A stretch of 41,240 nt of DNA from Solirubrobacterales bacterium. GTDB lineage: Bacteria > Actinomycetota > Thermoleophilia > Solirubrobacterales > Solirubrobacteraceae. Every line of letters begins with the position of its first letter. The first letter of the stretch is position 1. Positions 22,981 through 30,919 of the stretch are shown in pieces. The translations under genes and the position numbers were made by a program. Under the pieces are notes generated by a model, which did not search any database, had not been told where the DNA came from, and saw only the letters and a program-made list of their open reading frames with translations. Location of the stretch: positions 1 to 41,240 of the forward strand of contig JAFAYV010000040.1 of NCBI GenBank assembly GCA_019240115.1. The letters run 5' to 3'.

Positions 22981-24608
22981 GCGTCGTCCTTGCCGCCGCG
23001 GATGCGCTTGAGATCGTGCATGAGGCCGACCTCGGTGCGTCCGAGCAGGTCATAGAGGCTGGAGTAGATCGCGTACACCCGGTCATACGCCTTGCCGGCC
23101 TCGGCGTCGGGCTCGTACACGCGGGCGTCGTCGGGGCGGGTGGCTCCGATGGCGGCGCCGATGTCGTCGTAGACGCCCGCAGCCACCGCGCCGAACAGCG
23201 CGGCGCCACGGCCGGCGACCTCGCCGGCGTCAGGTACGTGGACGGGGCGGCCGCTCACATCGGCGAGCAGCTGCATGGTGAGCGGGCTCTTGTCGGCGAT
23301 CCCACCACAGGCCACGATGCGCTTCACCTCCACCCCATGCTCGGCGAAGTTGTCGACAATCCGGCGGTTGCCGAAGGCGATTGATTCCAGCATCGCCCGG
23401 TAGATCTCGGAACGCCGGGTGCGCAGGGAGAGCCCAAGGATCGCACCCGAGAGGTCGGCGTCGCCGAGGATCGACCGGTTGCCGTTGAACCAGTCGAGGA
23501 CGACGAGCCCGGTCTCCCCGGGGGCGTACTTCTCGGCCTCAGCCTCAAGCTCGTCGTAGTCGGCGTCATCGCCGAGCAGCCGCACGAACCACGCCAGCAT
23601 GTCGCCGACCGCAGTCTGGCCGGCCTCGTAGCCGAAGCGCCCCGGGACGATGCCGTCGCGCGTGACGCCGGTGATGCCCGGCAGCCGAACCTCCTCCTCG
23701 TCGACGACCATCTGACAGATGGAGGTGCCGACAGCCATCACGATGACGCCCGGCTCGGCGACTCCGGCGCCGGGGACCGAAACGAAGGAGTCCACGTTGC
23801 CGACCGCGACGGACACCTCGGTGCCGAGACCGAAGCGCTCGGCGGCGTCCGCGGTCACCGTCCCCGCGTTCGTGCCGAGGGGGTGAAACTCGGTCCCGAG
23901 CTTGGCGCTCGGGTCATCGAATCCCGGATAGGCGGCCTTGAAGTACTCCGTCGACGGCAGCCCCTCCTCGTCTGACCAGAAGGCCTTGTAGCCGGCTGCG
24001 CAGCTGCAGCGCCGCAGCTCGCCGGTCAGTTGCCAGATGATCCAATCGGTGGCCTCCACGAACGCGCTGGCGGCGTCGTAGATCTCGCGGTCCTCGTTCC
24101 AGACGTCGATGACCTTGGGGAAGTACCACTCCGAGGAGATCCGGCCGCCGTAGCGAGCCAGGAACGCCTCCTCGCGTTCCCCCGCGACCTCGGTGAGGCG
24201 GTCGGCGACCGCCTGCGCGGCGTGGTGCTTCCACAGCTTCGGCCAGGCGTGCGGGCGCCCGCGGTAGCGCTCGTCGCGGCACAGCGGCTCGCCCTCGGCG
24301 TCGACGGGCAGCACGGTGCACGACGTGAAGTCGACCCCCAGGCCGCGCACCGCGGCGGCGTCGACCCCGGCGCGCCGCAGCACGTCGGGTAGGCCCTCCT
24401 CGAGAACGTGCATCCAGTCATCGGGATCCTGCAGCGCCCAGTCGGCATCGAGCTCCTCGCCGGTGTCCGGAAGCGTCGCGTCGATGACCGCGCTCGGGTA
24501 GGGCACGACGCTGACCGCCCGCTCCTCGCCGGTGCGCGCGTCGAGCAGCAGGGCGCGCCCCGACTCGGTGCCGAAGTCGACGCCGATGCAGTAGGCCGGC
24601 TCACTCAT
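22977..24608 (-). CDS. araB: Ribulokinase
   Basis: 543-aa FGGY-family kinase that phosphorylates L-ribulose. N-terminal phosphate motif GVDFGTESGRALL (about 9-21), LGVDFTSCTVLPVD, the catalytic region AVGNVDSFVSVPGAG, and C-terminal FGGY signature-like ACGGIADKSPLTMQLLADV with GRGAALFGA. The length matches ribulokinase (about 560 aa) rather than xylulokinase or glycerokinase (about 500 aa). The ATG overlaps the ABC ATPase stop (ATGA), and the end overlaps the araA GTG. Codon use at 23300-24100 is slightly less GC-extreme than the neighbours, without further sign of transfer. Confidence 0.93.
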   Translation of the reverse strand: MSEPAYCIGVDFGTESGRALLLDARTGEERAVSVVPYPSAVIDATLPDTGEELDADWALQDPDDWMHVLEEGLPDVLRRAGVDAAAVRGLGVDFTSCTVLPVDAEGEPLCRDERYRGRPHAWPKLWKHHAAQAVADRLTEVAGEREEAFLARYGGRISSEWYFPKVIDVWNEDREIYDAASAFVEATDWIIWQLTGELRRCSCAAGYKAFWSDEEGLPSTEYFKAAYPGFDDPSAKLGTEFHPLGTNAGTVTADAAERFGLGTEVSVAVGNVDSFVSVPGAGVAEPGVIVMAVGTSICQMVVDEEEVRLPGITGVTRDGIVPGRFGYEAGQTAVGDMLAWFVRLLGDDADYDELEAEAEKYAPGETGLVVLDWFNGNRSILGDADLSGAILGLSLRTRRSEIYRAMLESIAFGNRRIVDNFAEHGVEVKRIVACGGIADKSPLTMQLLADVSGRPVHVPDAGEVAGRGAALFGAVAAGVYDDIGAAIGATRPDDARVYEPDAEAGKAYDRVYAIYSSLYDLLGRTEVGLMHDLKRIRGGKDDA

Positions 24609-25522
24609 CGCCGGACGTCAGGCGAGGGAGCCGAGCCCGCTCCGGCGCTCGTCACGTCCGAGCCGTTGCCCGCCGCGTGCCGCCGCTCCTCCTCCTGGGC
24701 CTCGAGCCGCGCGCGCCGGTACTCCTCGACGACGATCTCGGTCAGCTCCTCCACCGAGGTCTCGGCGGTCGGCTTGTCGAGGCCGATGACCCCCTCCTGG
24801 ATGAGGTTGACGCGATCGCAGGCCGCGAGCACGTGCACGTAGTTGTGCAGGATCATGATGATCGAGACGTTGCCCTCGGCCTTGAGGCGGCCGATCACGT
24901 CGAGGATCATCGCCCCCTCCTTGGCGCCCATCGCGGCGAGCGGCTCGTCGAGGAGGATGATGTCGGCGTCGCCCGAGATCGTGCGGGCCACGGCGATCGC
25001 CTGGCGCTGCCCGCCCGACAACCGCGCGACCGGGACGTCGATGCTCGGGATGTTGATCCCGATCTCGTCGAGCGCCTTGCGTGACTCGCGCTTCATCAGC
25101 GCGTTGGACAGGAACGGAATCGGTCTGTGATGGCGCTCGCGCTGAAGGAACAGGTTCTGGTAGACGGTCAGCTCGTTGATCAGCGCCAGGTCCTGGAATA
25201 CGCAGTCGACGCCGAGCCGGCGCGCCTCGTCGACGCTCGAGGGGCTGTAGCTCTGGCCCTTGCACCACAGGGTGCCGGTGTCGGGCTTCTGGAAGCCGGC
25301 GAGGATCTTGATCAGGGTCGACTTGCCCGCCCCGTTGTCGCCGAGCAGGCCGAGCACCTCGCCCTTGCGCAGGTGCATGCTGATGTCGCGCAGCGCGATC
25401 GTCGGACCGAACCGCTTGCCGACGTGCTCGACCCGCACGACGTCGTCGTCGGCGGTCGCCGGGGCGACGATCGTCTGCGCCGAGGCGTGGGGCTGGGGCT
25501 GGGGCGTCGTGTCGTCAGCCAC
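24605..25522 (-). CDS. Sugar ABC transporter ATPase, single ABC domain
   Basis: 305-aa ATP-binding subunit of a CUT2-type pentose/hexose importer. Walker A GDNGAGKST (61-69), Q-loop CVFQDLAL, signature LSGGQ (168-172), Walker B ILLDEP (189-194) and an H-loop histidine near 216. Most CUT2 ATPases (AraG, XylG, RbsA) have two fused ABC domains of about 500 aa. This one has a single domain and presumably works as a homodimer, like FrcA of rhizobia. The C-terminus is a charged helix followed by a disordered Ser/Gly/Pro tail. Its start overlaps the permease stop by eight bases. Context points to L-arabinose as substrate. Confidence 0.88.
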   Translation of the reverse strand: MADDTTPQPQPHASAQTIVAPATADDDVVRVEHVGKRFGPTIALRDISMHLRKGEVLGLLGDNGAGKSTLIKILAGFQKPDTGTLWCKGQSYSPSSVDEARRLGVDCVFQDLALINELTVYQNLFLQRERHHRPIPFLSNALMKRESRKALDEIGINIPSIDVPVARLSGGQRQAIAVARTISGDADIILLDEPLAAMGAKEGAMILDVIGRLKAEGNVSIIMILHNYVHVLAACDRVNLIQEGVIGLDKPTAETSVEELTEIVVEEYRRARLEAQEEERRHAAGNGSDVTSAGAGSAPSPDVRR

Positions 25523-26564
25523 GGCCGGACCCCGTCCGCACGCGGGACACGTAGGTGTTGATCGCCATCGCGATGAGGATCGCGATGCCGAGGTACAGAT
25601 CGAGATAGTTGGCGTTGACGCTGTTGATGATCAGGCCGTCGTGCAGGATGCCGAGGAACAGCGCGCCGATCAGCGCCCCCACCACGGTGCCCGAGCCGCC
25701 CTGCAGCAGCGTCCCTCCGATCACCGCCGCCGAGATCACCTGGAAGAGGATGTCGTTGGATCCCGAGGGGTCGGGTGTCGCGGTCGTCGTGCGCACCGCT
25801 TCGAGCACGCCGACGAACGCCGCCAGGCCGGCGCACATGACGAAGTTGCGGATCAGCACCAGGCGGGTGCGGATACCGGCCTCCGACGCGCCCAGCCGGT
25901 TGCCGCCGACCGACACCGTGTAGATGCCCCAGCGGGTGAACGACAGCAGCAGCTGGAGGATTATCACGATCCCGATCGCCCAGATCAGCTCCGAATAGGT
26001 GCCGCCGCCGAAGATCCGCTCGAACGTGCTGTTGCCCAGCACGGTGACCCCGGGGGTGTTGATCGGCGTGGAGTGCGAGATGACGAGCGTCAACCCGTCG
26101 ATCGCGAACAGCACGCCGAGCGTGGTGACGAACGAGGAGATCCCGACCACCGCCACGGCGAAGCCGTTGAAGGCGCCGATCAGGCAGCAGACGAGGATCG
26201 CCAGGATCATCCCCGGGATCGTCCCCAGCCCGTGGAACTTCTCCCAGATGAACGGGCAGAACAGGTACATGGCGCCGATCGAGAGGTCGATCTCGCCGGT
26301 GATCATCACGAACACCTGCCCCGCCGCCATGATCGCGTAGGGCGCGAAGTACGGCAGCAGCGTCTTGAAGTTCGTGCCCGTGAAGAAGCGGCTGTTGCTC
26401 GTCGCGAAGTAGATGATCGCGATCACCGTGACGACGACGATCGAGCCCTCGCGCAGCGTCAAAAAGCGCCGCACCCCGCTGAGTCCGGCCTCTCGGCGGG
26501 CGCGGCTGTCCGCCGCGCCCCGGGCGGGAGCTCCCCTCGGAGACGTGTCGGAGGTGACCGCCAT
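25515..26564 (-). CDS. Sugar ABC transporter permease (AraH/RbsC-like)
   Basis: 349-aa membrane protein of the BPD_transp_2 (CUT2) family with roughly eight to ten hydrophobic segments. It includes the conserved GQVFVMITGEIDLSIGAM stretch and the AAVIGGTLLQGGSGTVVGAL loop, both hallmarks of RbsC/XylH/AraH permeases. The N-terminal 35 residues are a polar cytoplasmic tail. It starts 14 bases after the sugar-binding protein stop and ends eight bases inside the ATPase gene, so the three transport subunits form one unit feeding araBAD. L-arabinose is the inferred substrate. Confidence 0.9.
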   Translation of the reverse strand: MAVTSDTSPRGAPARGAADSRARREAGLSGVRRFLTLREGSIVVVTVIAIIYFATSNSRFFTGTNFKTLLPYFAPYAIMAAGQVFVMITGEIDLSIGAMYLFCPFIWEKFHGLGTIPGMILAILVCCLIGAFNGFAVAVVGISSFVTTLGVLFAIDGLTLVISHSTPINTPGVTVLGNSTFERIFGGGTYSELIWAIGIVIILQLLLSFTRWGIYTVSVGGNRLGASEAGIRTRLVLIRNFVMCAGLAAFVGVLEAVRTTTATPDPSGSNDILFQVISAAVIGGTLLQGGSGTVVGALIGALFLGILHDGLIINSVNANYLDLYLGIAILIAMAINTYVSRVRTGSGRG

Positions 26565-26578
26565 GCCTCGAGCGCCCG

Positions 26579-27718
26579 CTAGGCCTTCTGGACGCCGATC
26601 GAGCTGCCGGTGCCCTCGTAGCGGCTCTTCGTGCTGGCGTACGGCTTGATCGTCGTCTTGTCGAGGAACTTCAGGCCGGTGTCGACGTCGGCGATGCCCG
26701 TGAGCTTCTGCGACGCGTTGTACAGGTAGAGCTCGAGGATCGGGAAGAAGCCCTGCAGGTAGGGCTGCTGGTCGACCGCGAAGGAGATGACCCCCGCCTG
26801 AAGCAGCGTCTCGGTCGCCGGCTGCAGGTCATAGCCGCCCCCCTTGACGCCCTTGGCGGTCAGGCTCTGCTTGTGCATGGTCTCGGCGACGCCCTGGGTC
26901 GAGCCGCCGTCGACGGCGAACAGGCCCTTGGCGTTCGGATGGCCGGTCACATAAGCCTGGATCGCGCTCAGCTCGGCCGGGACCGCTGCACCCGTGGCCA
27001 CCGTGTGGGGCTTGATCGACGGATGCGCCTTCAGCGTGTCCATGATGCCGTCGATCCGCGGCTGCAGGTTCAGCGAGCCGGGGGTGGCGATGAACAGCGC
27101 GACGTCGCCCGACGGGACGAGCGCGGCGATGTGCTCGCCGACCTTCTGGCCCGACAGGAGCAGGTCCTGGCCGATGTAGGCCAGTCGCGCGTTGGTCGGG
27201 ACGTCGGCGTTGTAGGACACGACCGGGATTCCGGCGCTGATCGCCGAGGCAACCGGCGCGTTGAACGCGTGGAGGTCGATCAGGGAGATGGCGAGCCCGT
27301 CGACCCCCGCGGCCTTCGCGCTGTTGAACGCGTTGACCATCTCGGAGATGTTGCTGGACTGCGAGCCCGTCCACTGGTAGGTGCAGCCGAGCAGCTTGCA
27401 GGCGTCAGCGGCGCCGTTCTGGGTCGGGGTGAAGAAGGTGTTCGTGGTCACGTGGTTGACCATCGTGAACTTCAGCTTCTTGGAGAAGCCGAAGATGCTC
27501 GAGGCGGCGCTGCCGCCGCCGGAGGACGCCGAGGCGCTGCTCGACTTCGAGCTCGAGCCGCAGGCCTCCAGCATCATCGTTGCGATGCCGGCCGCGCCGC
27601 CGCTCAACGCGGTGCGGCGGGTGAACTGGCGCAGGCGCTTGTGCGGAGTGTCCTCCTGCTTGCGCTCATCCCACTCGAGCCGCTCGACGGCGTCGTAAAT
27701 CGGATCCTCTAGTGCCAT
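26579..27718 (-). CDS. Sugar-binding lipoprotein of the arabinose importer, Tat-type signal
   Basis: 379-aa periplasmic-binding-protein-like (Peripla_BP_4) subunit. The N-terminal 27 residues are polar, then FTRRTALSGG gives a twin-arginine motif (Arg-34, Arg-35) followed by a moderately hydrophobic stretch and the lipobox LEAC with Cys-53, then a Ser/Gly linker. The mature domain starts at KLKFTMVNHV and contains VDGLAISLIDLHAFN and GIPVVSYNADVP, typical of ribose/arabinose-type binding proteins. ATG at 27718 is supported by an AGGAGAGGAG run just upstream on the minus strand. Export folded through Tat is predicted. It is the first gene after its own operator-controlled promoter. Confidence 0.88.
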   Translation of the reverse strand: MALEDPIYDAVERLEWDERKQEDTPHKRLRQFTRRTALSGGAAGIATMMLEACGSSSKSSSASASSGGGSAASSIFGFSKKLKFTMVNHVTTNTFFTPTQNGAADACKLLGCTYQWTGSQSSNISEMVNAFNSAKAAGVDGLAISLIDLHAFNAPVASAISAGIPVVSYNADVPTNARLAYIGQDLLLSGQKVGEHIAALVPSGDVALFIATPGSLNLQPRIDGIMDTLKAHPSIKPHTVATGAAVPAELSAIQAYVTGHPNAKGLFAVDGGSTQGVAETMHKQSLTAKGVKGGGYDLQPATETLLQAGVISFAVDQQPYLQGFFPILELYLYNASQKLTGIADVDTGLKFLDKTTIKPYASTKSRYEGTGSSIGVQKA

Positions 27719-27821
27719 CTCTCTCCTCTCCTCGGACTCGCGAACCGCGCACACCGTCTCAGACGCAGGGCCGCTTGTCCACTGAAGCCGTCTCTCCTCG
27801 GTTGCCGAATGCGAGGGCGGC

Positions 27822-27851
27822 ATGTTAGCGATCACATCAAACGCCTGTCAA
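27822..27851 (-). promoter_or_regulatory. Promoter and LacI-type operator of the arabinose transport/catabolic operon
   Basis: On the minus strand, TTGACA (27851-27846), an 18-base spacer and TAACAT (27827-27822) form a strong promoter. The 16-bp near-palindrome ATGTTAGCGATCACAT (plus-strand reading, 27822-27837; six of eight pairs match) covers the -10 box and part of the spacer. A LacI-family repressor bound there would block RNA polymerase. Predicted transcript start is near 27815, leaving a leader of about 97 bases before the binding-protein gene. Confidence 0.7.
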
Positions 27852-27869
27852 AACGCTCGACACCGGTCC

Positions 27870-28916
27870 TCAGTGCGCCGCGCGCGCCGAGCTCGAGCGC
27901 ACGATCAGCTCGGGCGGGATGAGCGCGCCGGCCGGCGCTTGGGTCCCCTGCGCGAAGCTCTCGATCGCCTCGACGAGGACGCGGAGGCTGCGGCTGCCGA
28001 CCTGCCCGAAGTCCTGACTCACGGTCGTCAGCGGCGGGGTGAAGAACGGCGCCTCGGGAATGTCGTCGAAGCCGACGACGCTGATGTCCTCGGGCACGCG
28101 CCGCCCCGCCTCGTGCAACGCCCGCAGCAGCCCGAGCGCCATCTGGTCGTTGCCGACGAACACCGCGGTCACCGAGCCGTCGCGAGCCAGCCGCGCCCCG
28201 AGCCGATGCCCGGTGCCCGCGCTCCAGTCCCCGATCAGCGGCTCGGACGGCCTGACCGCCGCCGCGCGCAGCGTGTCGGCCCATCCCTGCACGCGCAGCT
28301 CGGCCTCGAGCGAGTCGGCCGGCCCGGCGATGTGGTGCACGGTGGCGTGGCCGAGGTCGAGCAGGTGACGCGTGGCCAGGATCGCGCCCCGGCGCTGGTC
28401 GACCGCGACGACCGGGACCCCGTGCTCGGGACCGGCCTCGACCGCGACCATCGGCACGTCGGCCTGGACCTCGAGCACCGCCTGGGCGGCGGCGCGGTCA
28501 AAGACGATGACGAGCACCCCGTCGACGCCGGTGACCCGCAGGCGCTGCACCGCCTCGACGACCGAGTCGGAGTCGAGCGCGCGAAGGCTGGCGATGACGA
28601 TGAAGTAGCCCGCCTCGTGCGCCGCGCGCTCGATGCCGAACAGCGTCGACGCCGGCCCGTACAGCGTCGTGTCGAAGCTCACCACTCCGATCGTTCGGGT
28701 GCGACCGGTGACGAGCGCGCGGGCGATCGGATTGGGCCGGTAGTCGAGCTCGCGCATCGCGGCCAGCACGCGCTCCCGCGTCGTCGGGCTGACGTGCCGG
28801 CTGCCGTTGATCACGCGCGAGACGGTCTGGTGCGAGACCCCCGCGAGCCGACCGACGTCGGACATCACCGGCTGGCGGCGGGGCCGCACCGTCGGCTCGA
28901 GCTCGTCGGCGTCCAT
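27870..28916 (-). CDS. LacI-family transcriptional regulator of the arabinose locus
   Basis: 348-aa repressor. The helix-turn-helix sits at about residues 18-38 (SDVGRLAGVSHQTVSRVING), the hinge helix follows (YRPNPIARAL), and the rest is a periplasmic-binding-like sensor domain (TIGVVSFDTTLYGP ... AVFVGNDQMALGLL ... VVGFDDIPEAPFF). ATG at 28916 is supported by AGGAGAGGAG upstream and by the position of the HTH. Matching GTTAGC-type operators lie in front of this gene and of the sugar-binding gene, so it probably represses itself and the import/catabolic operon until L-arabinose or a related sugar is bound. Confidence 0.9.
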   Translation of the reverse strand: MDADELEPTVRPRRQPVMSDVGRLAGVSHQTVSRVINGSRHVSPTTRERVLAAMRELDYRPNPIARALVTGRTRTIGVVSFDTTLYGPASTLFGIERAAHEAGYFIVIASLRALDSDSVVEAVQRLRVTGVDGVLVIVFDRAAAQAVLEVQADVPMVAVEAGPEHGVPVVAVDQRRGAILATRHLLDLGHATVHHIAGPADSLEAELRVQGWADTLRAAAVRPSEPLIGDWSAGTGHRLGARLARDGSVTAVFVGNDQMALGLLRALHEAGRRVPEDISVVGFDDIPEAPFFTPPLTTVSQDFGQVGSRSLRVLVEAIESFAQGTQAPAGALIPPELIVRSSSARAAH

Positions 28917-28990
28917 CCCTCTCCTCTCCTGAGGCACCGGCACCGCCGGCAGCGGGGGCATCGCCGGCCGACCGGCCGGCGGCGGCGGGC

Positions 28991-29006
28991 ATGTTAGCGC
29001 TAACCA
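28991..29006 (-). promoter_or_regulatory. Operator (GTTAGCGCTAAC) upstream of the LacI-family gene
   Basis: GTTAGCGCTAAC at 28993-29004 is a perfect 12-bp palindrome with the CG-centred form typical of LacI-family sites. On the minus strand it overlaps TAACAT (28996-28991), a -10-like box identical to the one at the binding-protein promoter, but no good -35 is present. It lies four bases from the galK stop codon and 76 bases before the regulator start, consistent with autoregulation. Confidence 0.7.
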
Positions 29007-29007
29007 G

Positions 29008-30066
29008 CTAGGCCGGCGACAGCAGGTGCGCCCCCGGCCCGGGCGCCACTGCGACCGCGTCGGGGGGCGGAGCCCGATCGGGCTCGAACAGGCCGAGGAC
29101 GTGCCCGCCGAAGCCACCGCCGATGATCCGCGCCCCGATCGCCCCGGCGTCGCGCAACCGGCGCACGGTCGCCTCGACGGCCGGGGTCGAGACCTCGAAC
29201 AGATCGCGCAGGCTCGCGTGCGAGGCGTCGAGCAGCCCGCCGACCCGCGCTAGGTCCCCGGCCGCGAGCGCCGCGGCGGCCTCGCGCACGCGCTCGTTCT
29301 CGGAGGCGACGTGCTCGGCGCGCTCGCGCAACGGGTGGGGCAGCGTTGACACCATGTCCGGCGTCGCGTCGCGCAGGCTCTCGATCCCGAGGCGCTCGCA
29401 TGCGTCCCGGCACTCGCGGCGCCGCTCGTTGTAACCGGGCTCGGCCTCGCCGGGGAGACGGCCGGCATTGGCGTGACGTTGCCCGGAGTCCAGGATGACG
29501 AGCGTGTGGCCGGCAAGCTCGAGCGCGACCGGGGTGACCTTCAGCGTGCGAAAGTCGATCTCGAGCGCTCGGTCGGCCTCGCCGCACAGCGACGCGATCT
29601 GGTCGAGCAGGCCGGTCTGCGCGCCCACCCACTCGTTCTCCACGCGCGAGCACAGGCGCGCGAGCTCGATCCGATCCGGCTCCGCGGCGTCGCTGACCTT
29701 GAGCAGAGCCAGGCACAGCGCGACCTCGAGCGCGGCCGAGGAGGACAGGCCCGAGCCCGCCGGCACGGTGCCGTGGATGTGCAGGCGCACGCCCACCAGC
29801 TCCGCGCCCGCCGCCGCCAGCTCGGCCACCGCTCCGCGCGCGAAGGCCCGCCAGCCCCCCGCCGGCGCCGGCGCCGCGAGCTCGAAGCGGTCGTGGCCCC
29901 GAAGATCGGCCGCGTGGACGCTGACGCGAGGCTCGTCGCAGCGGCTCGCCCGAACGGTGATGCCCTGACGGATCGCGAACGGCAGCGCCAGCCCCTCGTT
30001 GTAATCGGTGTGCTCGCCGATCAGGTTCACCCGCCCGGGCGCGAACGCGGTGGCGCTGTCAGGCAC
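29008..30066 (-). CDS. galK: Galactokinase
   Basis: 352-aa GHMP kinase phosphorylating galactose at C1. Galactokinase signature GRVNLIGEHTDYNEG at about 11-25 (carrying the family's Arg, Glu and Asp sugar contacts), ATP loop PAGSGLSSSAAL (about 102-113), and the third GHMP motif IGGGFGGHVLGL near the C-terminus. The GTG at 30066 is preceded by a perfect GAGGAGGG six bases upstream. No galT, galE or galM is in the window, so the Leloir route must be completed elsewhere. The gene lies directly upstream of the arabinose regulator and operon, suggesting joint use of galactose and arabinose, as from plant arabinogalactan. Confidence 0.93.
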   Translation of the reverse strand: MPDSATAFAPGRVNLIGEHTDYNEGLALPFAIRQGITVRASRCDEPRVSVHAADLRGHDRFELAAPAPAGGWRAFARGAVAELAAAGAELVGVRLHIHGTVPAGSGLSSSAALEVALCLALLKVSDAAEPDRIELARLCSRVENEWVGAQTGLLDQIASLCGEADRALEIDFRTLKVTPVALELAGHTLVILDSGQRHANAGRLPGEAEPGYNERRRECRDACERLGIESLRDATPDMVSTLPHPLRERAEHVASENERVREAAAALAAGDLARVGGLLDASHASLRDLFEVSTPAVEATVRRLRDAGAIGARIIGGGFGGHVLGLFEPDRAPPPDAVAVAPGPGAHLLSPA

Positions 30067-30083
30067 GCGGTACCCTCCTCGTC

Positions 30084-30269
30084 GTGATCGTCTCCGACAT
30101 TCTCCAGCCCACGCACCTGCTGTTGATCCTCGTCGTCGCGCTCGTCGTCCTCGGGCCCCAGCGACTCCCCGAGGCCGCCCGGTCGATCGGCCGCGGCATG
30201 CACGATCTCAAGCGGGCCATGAGCGACGATCCACAGGTCGAGCGGCGGGGGATGCACGACATGAGGTAG
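30084..30269 (+). CDS. TatA/TatB-like twin-arginine translocase component
   Basis: 61-aa protein with one short hydrophobic helix (about residues 10-24, LLLILVVALVVLGP) followed by the conserved hinge and amphipathic helix GPQRLPEAARSIGRGMHDLKRA. This is the TatA/TatB/TatE layout. TatB is usually longer, so a TatA role is more likely. The GTG start is only 17 bases from the divergent galK start, and no ribosome-binding site is visible. TACCCT at 30071-30076 could be a -10 box giving a leaderless transcript. A Tat-type substrate, the sugar-binding lipoprotein, is encoded about 2.3 kb away. tatC is not in the window. Confidence 0.82.
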   Translation: MIVSDILQPTHLLLILVVALVVLGPQRLPEAARSIGRGMHDLKRAMSDDPQVERRGMHDMR

Positions 30270-30299
30270 TCGCGGTCGACGCCGTCTGACCCGAATCGA

Positions 30300-30360
30300 C
30301 AGCCGCGGGCGCCCAGGCGCGGGCGCTCGACGCCGCGGACGCCCAGCCGCGGGCGCTCGA
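30300..30360. repeat. Imperfect ~30-bp direct repeats between convergent genes
   Basis: CAGCCGCGGGCGC occurs at 30300 and 30344, and GCGGGCGCTCGA at 30319 and 30349, in an interleaved 30-bp pattern. The array lies between the tatA-like gene and the RsbW-like gene, where a terminator is expected, but no single clear stem dominates. Confidence 0.5.
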
Positions 30361-30373
30361 GTAGGTGGCCGCG

Positions 30374-30832
30374 TCAGCGCGCCGGGGCCGCGCCGCTGCC
30401 GGCCAGCGCCGGGCGGCGCGCGCCGCTGCCGGGCTCGCCGCCATCAAGCTCGAGCCCGATCCGGACCTCGATGCCGCCGCAGGAGCGAGGCAGGACCGAG
30501 AGATGGTCCGCGAGCCGGGCGATGAGCCCGAGGCCGAGCCCGAGGCCGCGGCGATCGGCCGCCGGATGCAGCCCGCCGCCCTCGTCGGAAATGCGGATCC
30601 ACAGCTCGTGGCCGGTCCGCGCCGCGGTCACTTCGATCACTCCCGGCCCGCCGCGATAGGCATGCAGGACCGCGTTGGTCACCGCCTCGGACACGACAAG
30701 GCGGATCGCCTCGAGCTGGTCGGCGCTGGCCCCCATCGCGCCGGCGAAGTCGGCGACCGCGGCCCGGGCCGCGCCGATGGACTCGGCGCGGGCCTCATAG
30801 GTGATGCTCAGATTCTCGCTCTTGCCCGGCAT
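30374..30832 (-). CDS. RsbW/SpoIIAB-like anti-sigma factor ATPase (HATPase_c_2)
   Basis: 152-aa GHKL ATPase-domain protein. The N box is VVSEAVTNAVLHAYR (about 46-60), the G1 box ISDEGGGL (80-87), and the G2 region RGLGLGLGLIARLAD with an extended glycine run. This is the size and layout of RsbW-type serine kinases that bind sigma factors or phosphorylate anti-anti-sigma factors. The last 25 residues are Gly/Ala/Arg-rich and probably disordered. ATG at 30832. No sigma factor or STAS-domain partner is adjacent, so its target is unknown. Confidence 0.82.
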   Translation of the reverse strand: MPGKSENLSITYEARAESIGAARAAVADFAGAMGASADQLEAIRLVVSEAVTNAVLHAYRGGPGVIEVTAARTGHELWIRISDEGGGLHPAADRRGLGLGLGLIARLADHLSVLPRSCGGIEVRIGLELDGGEPGSGARRPALAGSGAAPAR

Positions 30833-30847
30833 GCCCCCGTGATACCC

Positions 30848-30903
30848 CCTTGCCCTCGCGGCTACTCGCCCCGGCCCTTGCCCCTCGAGGCTACCCGCCC
30901 CGG
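30848..30903. repeat. Two ~28-bp direct repeats upstream of the PHA operon
   Basis: 30848-30874 and 30876-30903 share the pattern CCTTGCCC, TCG, GGCTAC, then CGCCCCGG, with a few mismatches. They lie between the RsbW-like start and the promoter of the PHA operon and could be regulatory or a simple duplication. Confidence 0.6.
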
Positions 30904-30919
30904 CCGGCGCCCGCGCCTC

